Below, piece after piece: positions 1 through 6,171 of a stretch of 9,962 nucleotides of DNA. The DNA comes from an uncultured Collinsella sp. (GTDB lineage: Bacteria; Actinomycetota; Coriobacteriia; Coriobacteriales; Coriobacteriaceae), in assembly GCA_937896835.1 (NCBI GenBank), contig CALBOJ010000090.1, positions 1-9,962 of the forward strand, in the 5' to 3' direction. Each line of letters starts with the position of its first letter. Positions within the stretch are counted from its first letter, which is position 1. The translations under genes and the position numbers were made by a program. Below the pieces are notes generated by a model. That model saw only the letters and a program-made list of their open reading frames with translations. It ran no database searches and was not told where the DNA came from.

Positions 1-66
1 TGGGGTGGCCTCGCGCGGGTAAGCAAGCGCGTCCGCACGGTGGGGAGGGGTCGGGCGCGGTAGCTC
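1..66. other. Short stretch downstream of malQ
   Basis: This G+C-rich stretch lies beyond the malQ stop codon. I see no complete gene, convincing terminator hairpin or repeat in it; it may hold the beginning of a neighbouring gene outside the window. Confidence 0.3.
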
Positions 67-1644
67 CTATTGAGGAAGCTCGATTTCGGCTTCCGACGGG
101 ATGCGGAAGTAGGTCTCGGTCCAGTCGGTGAGTTTGTGCTCGAGTTCGCGGGTGATGGCGCCGTCGAGCATGCGCCAGGTCCAGTTGCCGCCCAGCGTGG
201 CAGGGGTGTTGATGCGCGCCTCGTTGCCCAAGTTGAGCAGGTCCTGCATGGTGTAGATGCACGTGTCGCTCACGCTGGCTGCGATGGTGCGATTGAGTGC
301 ATCTGCCATGGGTTCGCCGGCCTGCTGATGGGTGTACAGGGCTGCCTGCTCGCGCTGACGCGGGGTGGCCGTTCCCTCAAACCAACCGCGCGCCGTCTCG
401 TTGTCGTGTGTGCCCACATAGGCGACGGTGTTGGCAATGTAGTTGTGCGGCAGGTAGTACGAGTTGGTGCCCTCAAAGGCGAACTGCAAGATCTTCATGC
501 CGGGGAAGCCCGAGTTGTCGCGCATGTCGATGACGCCGGGGGTGAGGAAGCCCAGGTCCTCGGCGATGATGGGCAGCGTGCCGAGCTTTTCCTCGAGCGT
601 CTTGAAGAACTTGAGGCCGGGGCCCTGCGTCCACGAACCGTAGGACGAATCGGGTGAGGAGAACGGCACCTCCCAATAGGCCTCGAAGCCGCGGAAGTGA
701 TCCAGGCGGATGACATCGTACATGTCGAGGGCGGCGCGGATACGGCCCTCCCACCAGGAGAAACCGTCGGCTTCCATGGCGTCCCAGTCGTAGATGGGAT
801 TGCCCCAGTACTGGCCGGTGGCCGAGAACTGGTCGGGCGGCGTGCCGGCGACACTCACAGGATTACCGGCGGCGTCGATCTTAAAGAGCTCGGGCGTGGC
901 CCACATCTCGACGGAGTCGCGCGAGACATAGATGGGCAGGTCGCCGATGATGAGGATATCGCGCTCGTTGGCATAGGCCTTGAGGCGGCTCCACTGACGA
1001 TTGAAGAAGTACTGCGTCATCTGGTGGTAGAGCATGCGCGCGGGATGGGCGGCGCAGACCTTGGCAGAAGCCTCGCCGCGGGTACGGAGCTCTGCGGGCC
1101 ACTCCCAAAAGGCCTTGAGACCGCACTCCTCCTTGACGGTCATGAACTCGCAGTAGGGGATGAGCCAGTCTTCGTTTGCTTGGACAAAGTCGTCGAAGTC
1201 GGCCGGCTTGTCGGCGGCAAAGCGCTCGGCGGCGCGGTCGAGAATCTGACGACGGCCACCAAAGATGGCACCATAGTCGACATTGCTGGGGTCGGAGCCC
1301 AGGTACACGCCGTCGATATCGCACTGCTCCAGATAGCCGGCCTCGATAAGCTCGGCAAAGTCGATGAAATTGGGGTTGCCCGCACGGGCCGAGAACGACT
1401 GATAGGGCGAGTCGCCATAGCTCGTTGTCGTAAGGGGGAGAATCTGCCAGTAATGTTGTTTGCACGAGGCGAGGAAATCGACAAAGTCATAGGCGTTCCA
1501 GCCAAAGCCGCCGATACCGTAAGGTCCGGGCAATGACGAAACGGGCATCAGAACGCCGCTTGCACGCTCCATGGATGCACTCACCGTCCTTTTGAATAAG
1601 GGGCTGCGCCGTAGATGGATAGACGGCTCGTCCCGAGTTTCCAT
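67..1644 (-). CDS. malQ: 4-alpha-glucanotransferase (amylomaltase, GH77)
   Basis: Cytoplasmic enzyme that moves glucan segments between maltodextrins, releasing glucose and longer chains for phosphorylase. The 525-residue product has the normal length for the short bacterial GH77 type and its motifs run in order: GPYGIGGFG near the start, SYGDSPYQSFSA, GDLPIYVSRDS, GTPPDQFSATGQYWGNPIYDW, RLDHFRG, IIAEDLG, THDNE and GNWTWR near the end. From family knowledge the nucleophile is Asp315 (in RLDHFRG), the acid/base Glu362 (in AEDLG) and the third carboxylate Asp414 (in THDNE); all are present. The start is uncertain. ATG at 1644 has a modest GGGA site 8 nt upstream, but family similarity begins only at Met25 (ATG at 1572), which has AAGGAC upstream; the extra 24 residues look unconserved. 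It is transcribed away from the peptide locus and is probably unrelated to it. Confidence 0.95.
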   Translation of the reverse strand: METRDEPSIHLRRSPLFKRTVSASMERASGVLMPVSSLPGPYGIGGFGWNAYDFVDFLASCKQHYWQILPLTTTSYGDSPYQSFSARAGNPNFIDFAELIEAGYLEQCDIDGVYLGSDPSNVDYGAIFGGRRQILDRAAERFAADKPADFDDFVQANEDWLIPYCEFMTVKEECGLKAFWEWPAELRTRGEASAKVCAAHPARMLYHQMTQYFFNRQWSRLKAYANERDILIIGDLPIYVSRDSVEMWATPELFKIDAAGNPVSVAGTPPDQFSATGQYWGNPIYDWDAMEADGFSWWEGRIRAALDMYDVIRLDHFRGFEAYWEVPFSSPDSSYGSWTQGPGLKFFKTLEEKLGTLPIIAEDLGFLTPGVIDMRDNSGFPGMKILQFAFEGTNSYYLPHNYIANTVAYVGTHDNETARGWFEGTATPRQREQAALYTHQQAGEPMADALNRTIAASVSDTCIYTMQDLLNLGNEARINTPATLGGNWTWRMLDGAITRELEHKLTDWTETYFRIPSEAEIELPQ

Positions 1645-1657
1645 TGCTATTGTCCCT

Positions 1658-1684
1658 ATTGTAGAACATGTTGTTTAAACATGT
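1658..1684 (-). promoter_or_regulatory. Candidate malQ promoter/operator region
   Basis: Reading toward malQ there is a TACAAT -10-like box (1658-1663), directly preceded by an interrupted palindrome, ACATGT-7 nt-ACATGT (1666-1684). No good -35 hexamer is seen at the right distance. A palindrome abutting a -10 box is a usual place for a repressor such as a LacI-type maltose regulator, but no regulator gene is in the window. If this -10 is used, the leader before ATG 1644 would be only about 7 nt, which favours the internal start at 1572. Confidence 0.3.
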
Positions 1685-1734
1685 ATAGAGAGAATGAAAA
1701 AGTTGCCGACTTTCGGTGAATGGTAGTGCGCCAT

Positions 1735-1805
1735 AGACGATATGAGTTGAACATTGGGAGCTCCTCCCCTTGCGGCTCTTTTGTGGGTCGGGCGACAATG
1801 GTCGT
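1735..1805 (+). repeat. Left copy of 70-bp inverted repeat
   Basis: This copy matches the reverse complement of 2534-2603 at about 65 of 71 aligned positions, with five mismatches and one gap. The outer 24 bases and the inner stretch GTGGGTCGGGCGACAATGGT are identical between copies. The match stops sharply on the inner side after GGTCGT. On the outer side only weak similarity remains. Confidence 0.8.
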
Positions 1806-1884
1806 CGTCATTAAAGACCGGCTGCCAGCCAGGTTGCAACAATGCAAGAAGGGTTCACATTCAGTTGGCCGTTGACACAAACAA

Positions 1885-2155
1885 TCGCGCGAAGACCTCG
1901 TCTTCTTCGGTAAGTCCAGGCGCGGCAAGACGCGCATGGCAGTCGCCCTCACGATGCGCGCGGTCGCCGCGGACATGTCGGTCAGGTTCTGGCAGACCGC
2001 GCAGCTGGTTCTCGAGCTCGGCAACGCGAAGCGCAAGGGAACGCTGTCGAAACTGTTGAACGACGTGTCGCCCGCGAGGCTGCTCGTGCTCGACGAGTTC
2101 GTCTACGTCCCCTGCGACGTAGACGGTGCGAGGGTTCTCTACCAGGTCATTTCCG
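1885..2155 (+). pseudogene. Fragment of IS21-type IstB helper ATPase
   Basis: About 90 codons translate to a recognisable slice of the IS21-family ATP-binding helper: a Walker A-like GKSRRGKTRMAVAL, then VRFWQTAQLV, a LLVLDEFVYVP Walker B region and GARVLYQVIS. In an intact IstB (about 250 residues) there would be an N-terminal DNA-binding part and a C-terminal third; both are missing here. A stop codon in frame at 1873 closes the upstream side, and similarity ends near 2155 where the sequence joins the IS110 fragment. The Walker A loop is also unusual (SRRGKT rather than the common G-TGKT), as expected of a decaying copy. No istA partner is seen. Confidence 0.75.
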
Positions 2156-2156
2156 T

Positions 2157-2527
2157 CCATGTAGTGCTCGTAGGCCGCGGCGTCGTCGGGCTCGTCGAAG
2201 GAGAGGGACTCCGTCCAGTCCCAGTAGGCCCCCGTCCAGGCGCCCCTGCGCCTGCCGGCCGGCGTCGTCTCGTCGAAGACGAGGCCGTGGCGCAGCAGGA
2301 ACTTCGACATCCGCTGCTTGGCGTGTTGCAGGTCGTCGCGCGCGTCCTCGAGGGCGCTCGTCGGGGACCCACACCTCGACGACGTTGCGGCGCGCCAGCA
2401 TGCGTGCCAGCCACTCGGCGTCGCGGCGGTCGTTCTTGCGGCCGCGGTCGGCCGCGGGCCGGTGCATCTTCGGGACCGCCCCGACGACGCAGCCGAGGCC
2501 GAGGGCCCGCAGCGCGCGGCCGCGGTT
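2157..2527 (-). pseudogene. Frameshifted fragment of IS110-type transposase
   Basis: Two adjoining minus-strand frames give consecutive parts of a DEDD-type (IS110/IS1111) transposase. The first covers about 2527 to 2360 and reads GLGCVVGAVPKMHRP, then RKNDRRDAEWLARMLA and VWVPDE. The second covers about 2355 to 2157 and reads ALEDARDDLQHAKQRMSKF, LLRHG and a W-T-x-A region ending at AYEHYM. The frame change with a small apparent deletion falls near 2355-2360. The N-terminal part carrying the first catalytic Asp and the entire C-terminal Tnp_20 half are absent, so it cannot be active. It ends tail to tail against the istB fragment. Confidence 0.75.
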
Positions 2528-2533
2528 GATGGT

Positions 2534-2603
2534 ACGACCATTGTCGCCCGACCCACGAGAGAGCTGCAAGGGGAGAGGCCCCAATGTTCAACTCATATCG
2601 TCT
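2534..2603 (-). repeat. Right copy of 70-bp inverted repeat
   Basis: Inverted partner of 1735-1805. Both copies, read outward from the element, contain a purine-rich stretch followed by the same short start, ATG TTC AAC TCA TAT CGT (MFNSYR). Here that frame runs to a stop at 2734-2736 (50 codons); on the left it runs 32 codons. The two continuations do not clearly resemble each other, so I do not call a gene. Confidence 0.8.
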
Positions 2604-2856
2604 GTTGTGCCAGAGTCGCTCGGGAAAGCGCGACCGACGCAGCGCGCTGTTTTCCAGTCACATCCAGTTCGGGTTGATTTCAGCATGCGATAAGAAACTG
2701 GATTTGAATTTCGACTCGAAAGATGGGCAATGCTGATGAGAAACGCTTGGAGTTCGGGATTGCGCGGCGTGAAGCGACCCTCTTCTTATCGAGTTCGTTA
2801 CAATGTAGGAAAAACAGTAAGTAAGAAGACCTCTGATTGCTTTAGGAGGAGCTGTG
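2604..2856 (+). promoter_or_regulatory. Intergenic region upstream of the DUF2975 gene
   Basis: This stretch is more A+T-rich than the IS block and holds no convincing gene. TACAAT at 2799-2804 is a possible -10 box for the DUF2975/XRE pair, without a clear -35. A strong ribosome binding site, AGGAGGA at 2844-2850, precedes the next gene. Confidence 0.35.
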
Positions 2857-3393
2857 GTGAATAGCGCCCAGAAGATCGATAAGTCCATCCAGAAGATGAT
2901 GACTCTCGGAAGAAGGCTTGGGATTCTGTTTACGGCGCTGTTTATAGCGGTGTGTTGCTGTTCGGTGGTGGTGGTTATTTCCATTGGGCTTATGGCTGCT
3001 CAAGGAAACCTATATGATCCATCAAAGACGGTTTCCGTAGTGGTTCCTTTGATGTATCTTCTGATTTCCGGAGGGGCCACATGGACCCTGCGGGGAATCA
3101 GCATGGACATGGCTCATGGCGAATCGCCCTTTACCCTTTCGCATGCTCGAAGAATCTCGATTATCGGGTGGCTGTTTGTTGCAGCGGCAATAGGTGACCT
3201 CTTGTTTTCTCCGGGGTTTCTTTCGATAGTGATTGGCCCCTTCGACTTGCTGGGGAACGCCTATTCGATGTTTGAAAACCTGGCCCTGCCCATAGATATT
3301 GGTGCTGTGCTGGGGGCCGTTTGCTGCTTCTCGATTTCTGCGATATGGCGCTACGGAGCTCTGCTTCAAGACCAGACCGAGGATTTGGTGTGA
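2857..3393 (+). CDS. DUF2975-family membrane protein
   Basis: A 178-residue integral membrane protein of unknown function. Four hydrophobic segments are visible, at roughly residues 20-47, 57-80, 100-119 and 143-166. The loop after the second contains HGESPF followed by an Arg-rich HARR, which is the usual signature of DUF2975 proteins, and the short tail LLQDQTEDLV also fits the family. GTG at 2857 is preferred over the adjacent GTG at 2854 because AGGAGGA then lies 6 rather than 3 nt upstream. The XRE regulator gene begins 8 nt after its stop; DUF2975 and a small Cro/CI-like regulator are a recurrent two-gene unit in Gram-positive genomes, so this protein probably senses a membrane signal or modulates the regulator. 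That role is inference. Confidence 0.8.
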   Translation: MNSAQKIDKSIQKMMTLGRRLGILFTALFIAVCCCSVVVVISIGLMAAQGNLYDPSKTVSVVVPLMYLLISGGATWTLRGISMDMAHGESPFTLSHARRISIIGWLFVAAAIGDLLFSPGFLSIVIGPFDLLGNAYSMFENLALPIDIGAVLGAVCCFSISAIWRYGALLQDQTEDLV

Positions 3394-3401
3394 GGGGCGG
3401 C

Positions 3402-3731
3402 ATGGACTATCTGATTATTGAGCTTGAAAGCTTATTGCTTCGACGCGGAAAGACGAGTACGGATATCATTCGGGCGACCGGGCACACACCGGCAAGTATC
3501 TCAAAAATACGAAATGGCAAGGTGAAGGCAATTAGGTTAAAGACATTGCTGGATATTTGCGTAGAGCTTGATTGCCAGCCTGGCGATCTTATTAAGCGCG
3601 TCAACGAAAGAGAACTTGAGGAACTGGCGACGCGGCGCGCCCGCAACGCGCTGAGCAGGGCGACCGCGACGGGTGATGACCCGGTCCTGGAGTCAGATCA
3701 TGTTTACGTGGTCGATCTTAGAGACGACTGA
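3402..3731 (+). CDS. XRE/Cro-CI family transcriptional regulator
   Basis: A 109-residue cytoplasmic DNA-binding protein. A helix-turn-helix domain occupies about residues 5-66, with the recognition region around TGHTPASISKIRNGK and the closing LLDICVELDCQPGDLIKRV typical of the small YozG-like Cro/CI group. It is followed by a charged helical tail (ERELEELATRRARNAL) and an acidic C-terminus. ATG at 3402 has a G-rich site (GAGGGGCGG) just upstream, and it is 8 nt behind the DUF2975 stop, so the two are surely co-transcribed. A strong terminator follows 31 nt after its stop. It is the only regulator close to the peptide promoter (3915-3943), so it may control that promoter; this is inferred from position alone. 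Confidence 0.85.
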   Translation: MDYLIIELESLLLRRGKTSTDIIRATGHTPASISKIRNGKVKAIRLKTLLDICVELDCQPGDLIKRVNERELEELATRRARNALSRATATGDDPVLESDHVYVVDLRDD

Positions 3732-3762
3732 GGCTGGAGAATAAAAAAGTATTGAGCAGGTG

Positions 3763-3798
3763 CAGCCCGTGAAAACAACGGTTTTCACGGGCTGTTCA
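3763..3798 (+). terminator. Intrinsic terminator after the XRE gene
   Basis: A perfect 14-bp stem (CAGCCCGTGAAAAC pairing with GTTTTCACGGGCTG) closes a 4-nt loop AACG at 3777-3780. It is followed by a moderately T-rich tail and preceded by an A-rich run at 3742-3748, so it may work in either direction. It insulates the regulator pair from the peptide locus. Confidence 0.85.
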
Positions 3799-3889
3799 TT
3801 CAACGTCCTGCAGTGGCCTGTATTTCTCGCCGCGTCACTGGGGAACGAGAGAGTCATTTCCTGTGCTGGATGCAGGGGGGTGCTTACCT

Positions 3890-3943
3890 TGTGTAATATA
3901 TAAATAAGCTTATATTGAAATATGATACATATCGAATTAGAAT
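3890..3943 (+). promoter_or_regulatory. Promoter of the peptide locus with AT-rich palindrome
   Basis: TTGAAA (3915-3920) and TAGAAT (3938-3943) are separated by exactly 17 nt, a strong match to a housekeeping sigma factor promoter. The surrounding DNA (about 3890-3955) is strikingly A+T-rich for this genome. ATAAGCTTAT, a perfect 10-bp palindrome at 3904-3913, touches the -35 box and could be an operator. The transcript would begin near 3950, about 30 nt before the first peptide start. Confidence 0.65.
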
Positions 3944-3981
3944 AACATTATCAATTCGGTATGCAAGGAAAGGAGGGAGAG

Positions 3982-4101
3982 ATGGATTGGATTAACGAGC
4001 CGGAGGAAGGCGTTGCACCCGCGTGCGGCAACTGCTTCTTCTACGCGCACGGGGGATGCACGAAGAGGTGCCCCAATCAGTCCTGCACGTTCCGTTTCTA
4101 G
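3982..4101 (+). CDS. Cys-rich RiPP precursor peptide, copy 1
   Basis: A 39-residue peptide beginning MDWINEPEEG and ending TFRF. An acidic, cysteine-free N-terminal part of 14 residues looks like a short leader. The core holds five cysteines at 15, 18, 26, 30 and 35 (C-x2-C-x7-C-x3-C-x4-C) around NCFFYAHG. A strong AAGGAGG site (3970-3976) precedes the ATG. It is 59% identical (23 of 39 residues) to the second peptide with the same length and cysteine spacing, so selection is on the peptide itself. Its place at the head of an operon with a radical SAM/SPASM enzyme, an exporter and an immunity-like ABC system makes it the probable modified product, perhaps bacteriocin-like. The alternative is an unmodified metal-binding or disulfide-bonded miniprotein. 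Confidence 0.8.
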   Translation: MDWINEPEEGVAPACGNCFFYAHGGCTKRCPNQSCTFRF

Positions 4102-4110
4102 GGGGCAGAG

Positions 4111-4146
4111 ATGAACTGGCTTTCTACCGCGAAAGGAGGGGAATGA
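4111..4146 (+). other. 11-codon ORF between the two precursor genes
   Basis: ATG AAC TGG opens a frame, MNWLSTAKGGE, that stops 1 nt before the second precursor's start. Its first residues (M-N-W-L) echo the M-D-W-I and M-E-W-I starts of the two precursors, so it may be the stub of a third, deleted copy. It also reads through the ribosome binding site of copy 2. Chance is a real alternative. Confidence 0.25.
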
Positions 4147-4147
4147 A

Positions 4148-4267
4148 ATGGAATGGATTACCGAGCCGTCAGCCGGGGCTGAGCCCATGTGCAGCAATTG
4201 CTTCTTTTACGCGCACGGCAGCTGCAGCACCAAGTGTTCTTCACAGGAGTGCACTATCCGCTTTTAG
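4148..4267 (+). CDS. Cys-rich RiPP precursor peptide, copy 2
   Basis: A 39-residue peptide beginning MEWITEPSAG and ending TIRF, with cysteines at 15, 18, 26, 30 and 35, exactly as in copy 1. The block NCFFYAHG is unchanged, while the residues between Cys26 and Cys35 differ (STK, SSQE against TKR, PNQS). AAGGAGG at 4133-4139 lies 8 nt before the ATG. The stop codon sits within the first of two hairpins that follow. Divergence outside the cysteines and the aromatic block suggests a two-component product or two variants made by one maturase; which of these holds is not decidable here. Confidence 0.8.
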   Translation: MEWITEPSAGAEPMCSNCFFYAHGSCSTKCSSQECTIRF

Positions 4268-4293
4268 CGGATAGGGCACGCCGTACGGCGTGC
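4254..4293 (+). terminator. Tandem hairpins after precursor 2, probable attenuator
   Basis: Two perfect hairpins stand back to back. CTATCCGC (4254-4261) pairs with GCGGATAG (4267-4274) around TTTTA, and GCACGCCG (4276-4283) pairs with CGGCGTGC (4286-4293). No T-run follows, so full termination is unlikely. Placed between precursors and the other operon genes, they could stabilise the short precursor message or reduce read-through, a common way to make peptide in excess over enzymes and transporters. Confidence 0.55.
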
Positions 4294-4432
4294 ACAGACT
4301 GTTCAAAGATATTTTGGCCAGCAGCGCCTGAGGGGCGATGTGGCATTGCAATATGGGGGGCGAACCGACGTTACCTATAACCCCGCACAATTGCCATGTC
4401 GTCCCTTTTTATTGACGGGGAGGATGTCGTCC

Positions 4433-5353
4433 ATGCGGGAAGTCCCAGTTGAATTGCGTGCCATATCCAAGAGATATGGCGGGTTTGAAGCGGTTAAATC
4501 AGTCTCGTTCTCTTTAATGGAAGGCGAGCTGTGTGCACTCATTGGGGAGAATGGTGCCGGCAAGAGCACGTTAATTCGATTGATCACGGGGCTTTCGGAG
4601 CCATCGTCAGGAACGATCTCGATGTTTGGGCAAACCGGGAGACGTGAAATACGGAGCTGCAGGGAAAGGCTGGGTTATATGCCCGACCTCAATGCTTCGT
4701 ATCCTAATCTGACCGCGCGAGACAACTTGGTCGTTCGCTGTATTGAGTGGGGGCTTCCCACCGATCGTTCCATCGACGGTGTGTTATCAACCGTCGGTTT
4801 GGGGGAGGCCGGCGGGAAGAAAGTGAAGAACTTCTCAATGGGAATGAGGAGGCGTCTCGATCTGGCCATAGCGTTGCTGGGCGATCCGGAGCTGTTGATC
4901 CTGGACGAGCCGACAAACGGCCTGGATCCGATGGGGATAGTCGAAGTAAGAAAAATCCTTACGCATCTTAACAAAGATCAAGGTAAAACGATTCTCGTAT
5001 CCAGCCACAATCTTGAGGAGATGCACAAGCTGGCAACTGATTACCTCTTCATAAGTCATGGTCGCCTCATTCGAAGGATGACCGCACCTCAGCTGGAAAA
5101 GTCATGCCGCGGTGGTTTCGTGTTGCATGTGGACGATCTGGAGCGAACGAGATCGGTTCTCGGAGATGAGACCTCACATTCTTTTCTGCCGGACGGCAGC
5201 GTCCTTATGCGCTATGAGGAGAAAAAGGAAGGGCGGGGCATTGCAATCGAAGCGCTCTCGACCGCAGGTGTGAGGGTTGCGGAGGCGTATTCTCATAGGA
5301 AGAGCCTTGAGGAGTTTTATTCGGAGCTCATCGGTCGAGAGAGCGAGCTGTGA
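4433..5353 (+). CDS. ABC transporter ATP-binding protein (BcrA/LanF-like)
   Basis: A 306-residue cytoplasmic ATPase that would power the two permeases encoded next. Walker A is GENGAGKST (residues 38-46), the Q-loop region is GYMPDLNASYPNLTARDN, the signature is FSMGMRRRLDLA (134-145), Walker B is LLILDEPTNGLD (154-165) and the H-loop is VSSHNLEEM. The Q-loop Gln position reads Asp85 and the signature is SMGM rather than SGGQ, both familiar in bacitracin/lantibiotic-type efflux ATPases. About 90 further residues form the C-terminal domain usual in that group. ATG 4433 was chosen because GGGGAGG (4417-4423) lies 9 nt upstream; the frame is open back to 4340 but that extension is not ABC-like. 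Probable role: removing the cluster's own peptide from the membrane (self-immunity). Confidence 0.92.
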   Translation: MREVPVELRAISKRYGGFEAVKSVSFSLMEGELCALIGENGAGKSTLIRLITGLSEPSSGTISMFGQTGRREIRSCRERLGYMPDLNASYPNLTARDNLVVRCIEWGLPTDRSIDGVLSTVGLGEAGGKKVKNFSMGMRRRLDLAIALLGDPELLILDEPTNGLDPMGIVEVRKILTHLNKDQGKTILVSSHNLEEMHKLATDYLFISHGRLIRRMTAPQLEKSCRGGFVLHVDDLERTRSVLGDETSHSFLPDGSVLMRYEEKKEGRGIAIEALSTAGVRVAEAYSHRKSLEEFYSELIGRESEL

Positions 5354-6171
5354 TGAAACGCGAGTTCATCTCAGCTTTTCGGAGCGAGGTATGGTTGCTC
5401 GCCAGGCACCCGACGACCGCTCTGATGATTGCGCTTGCGGCTGTGCTGTATGTGGTTGCGGCTGCGACTTCGTCTGAGGTGCTGATCATGGTCGCCGGTG
5501 ATGACCCGTATACGCTTGGAGGGGCTATAGGTTTTATTGGAAACCTAGTGGATGCAGGGGACGTTTTGGGCTCTGTTGCCCGGACGTCTTTTGCGTCTAC
5601 AGTGGTCTGGATTCCGGTGACGATTCTCTACGCGGTTTACGCTACGTCGAGAGACTTTGAATCCGTGGCTTACGCCGTATCGAGATCGCGAGGGGTGTCG
5701 CAGGCGGCGATTGTGATCACGAAGCTGTTGGTGAACTGCACTCTGGTCGGTGCCGTGTATCTTCTTTCTACGACTGCGCTGTATTTAACCAAGATGGCCC
5801 AATGGGACGTTGGGGCCTCGTGCTCAGGGTTTGCCCAATTTGTATCGATTGCGCTGATGATCGCGCTGCTGCTCATTTCGATGTACGCCGCTACCTTCGC
5901 CCTGTATTTGCTCACGAGGAGTGTGGTGGCGAGCAGCGTCGTTGCAATAGCGGTTTCGACATTTGTGATGGTGTGGTTCCCAAGTACATACGGAAGCGGT
6001 CAGCCCAGCTTGCTGCTCATGCTCTCGCCCGTGTATTACCTGATGAACCTGTGTTCCCTGAGTATGCAGAATGTTGGTGTAATTCAGGTTTTGCTGTATG
6101 CGGGCGGCACTGTGCTTGTGTCGGTTGGAGTTGCGCTCGTCTCGCTATTTGTAAGGACGGCGGTTCGATGA
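5353..6171 (+). CDS. ABC-2-type permease subunit, immunity-like
   Basis: A 272-residue membrane protein with about six hydrophobic segments and a short basic cytoplasmic start (MKREFISAF). The layout of an N-terminal RSEVWLLARHP stretch, one transmembrane helix, a long extracellular loop and then five helices is that of ABC-2/BcrB/LanE-G permeases. Its ATG overlaps the ATPase stop by one base (TGATG), so translation is coupled. It should pair with the next permease and the preceding ATPase. I do not recognise a closer named family. Confidence 0.8.
   Translation: MKREFISAFRSEVWLLARHPTTALMIALAAVLYVVAAATSSEVLIMVAGDDPYTLGGAIGFIGNLVDAGDVLGSVARTSFASTVVWIPVTILYAVYATSRDFESVAYAVSRSRGVSQAAIVITKLLVNCTLVGAVYLLSTTALYLTKMAQWDVGASCSGFAQFVSIALMIALLLISMYAATFALYLLTRSVVASSVVAIAVSTFVMVWFPSTYGSGQPSLLLMLSPVYYLMNLCSLSMQNVGVIQVLLYAGGTVLVSVGVALVSLFVRTAVR

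Larger units (their letters stand above)
1735..2603. mobile_element. Composite IS remnant bounded by 70-bp inverted copies
   Basis: A block of about 870 bp, with a more G+C-rich interior than its flanks, lies between two inverted copies of a 70-bp sequence. Inside are an istB-like fragment on the plus strand and an IS110-type transposase fragment on the minus strand, both incomplete. Nothing in it can encode a working transposase. It separates malQ from the peptide locus. Whether the 70-bp copies are true ends of one element, or two copies of another repeat that caught IS fragments between them, cannot be told from one sequence. Confidence 0.6.

Noticed and set aside
697..1536. Long plus-strand frame (279 codons) opposite malQ
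   Set aside because: It lies wholly antisense to a gene with complete GH77 motifs and its product resembles no protein family; high G+C makes such antisense frames common.
1861..2556. 231-codon minus-strand frame read as one gene
   Set aside because: Only its middle resembles IS110 transposase. Its start is in the wrong frame and its end is antisense to the istB fragment, so it is a mosaic, not a protein.
2584..2736. 50-codon frame starting MFNSYR at the right repeat
   Set aside because: It has a purine-rich stretch upstream, but no recognisable protein features, and its left counterpart diverges after the repeat, so coding is not supported.
3982..4267. CRISPR or simple direct repeat explanation for the two similar 120-bp units
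   Set aside because: Similarity follows codons and cysteine spacing, and each unit has its own ribosome binding site, so these are duplicated genes.
4340..4432. N-terminal extension of the ABC ATPase
   Set aside because: The extra 31 residues do not fit ABC proteins, while ATG 4433 has a good GGGGAGG site 9 nt upstream.
5802..6167. N-terminal extension of the second permease
   Set aside because: This part overlaps the first permease gene in another frame and reads as non-membrane, Cys-rich nonsense; ATG 6168 in an ATGA overlap is the natural start.
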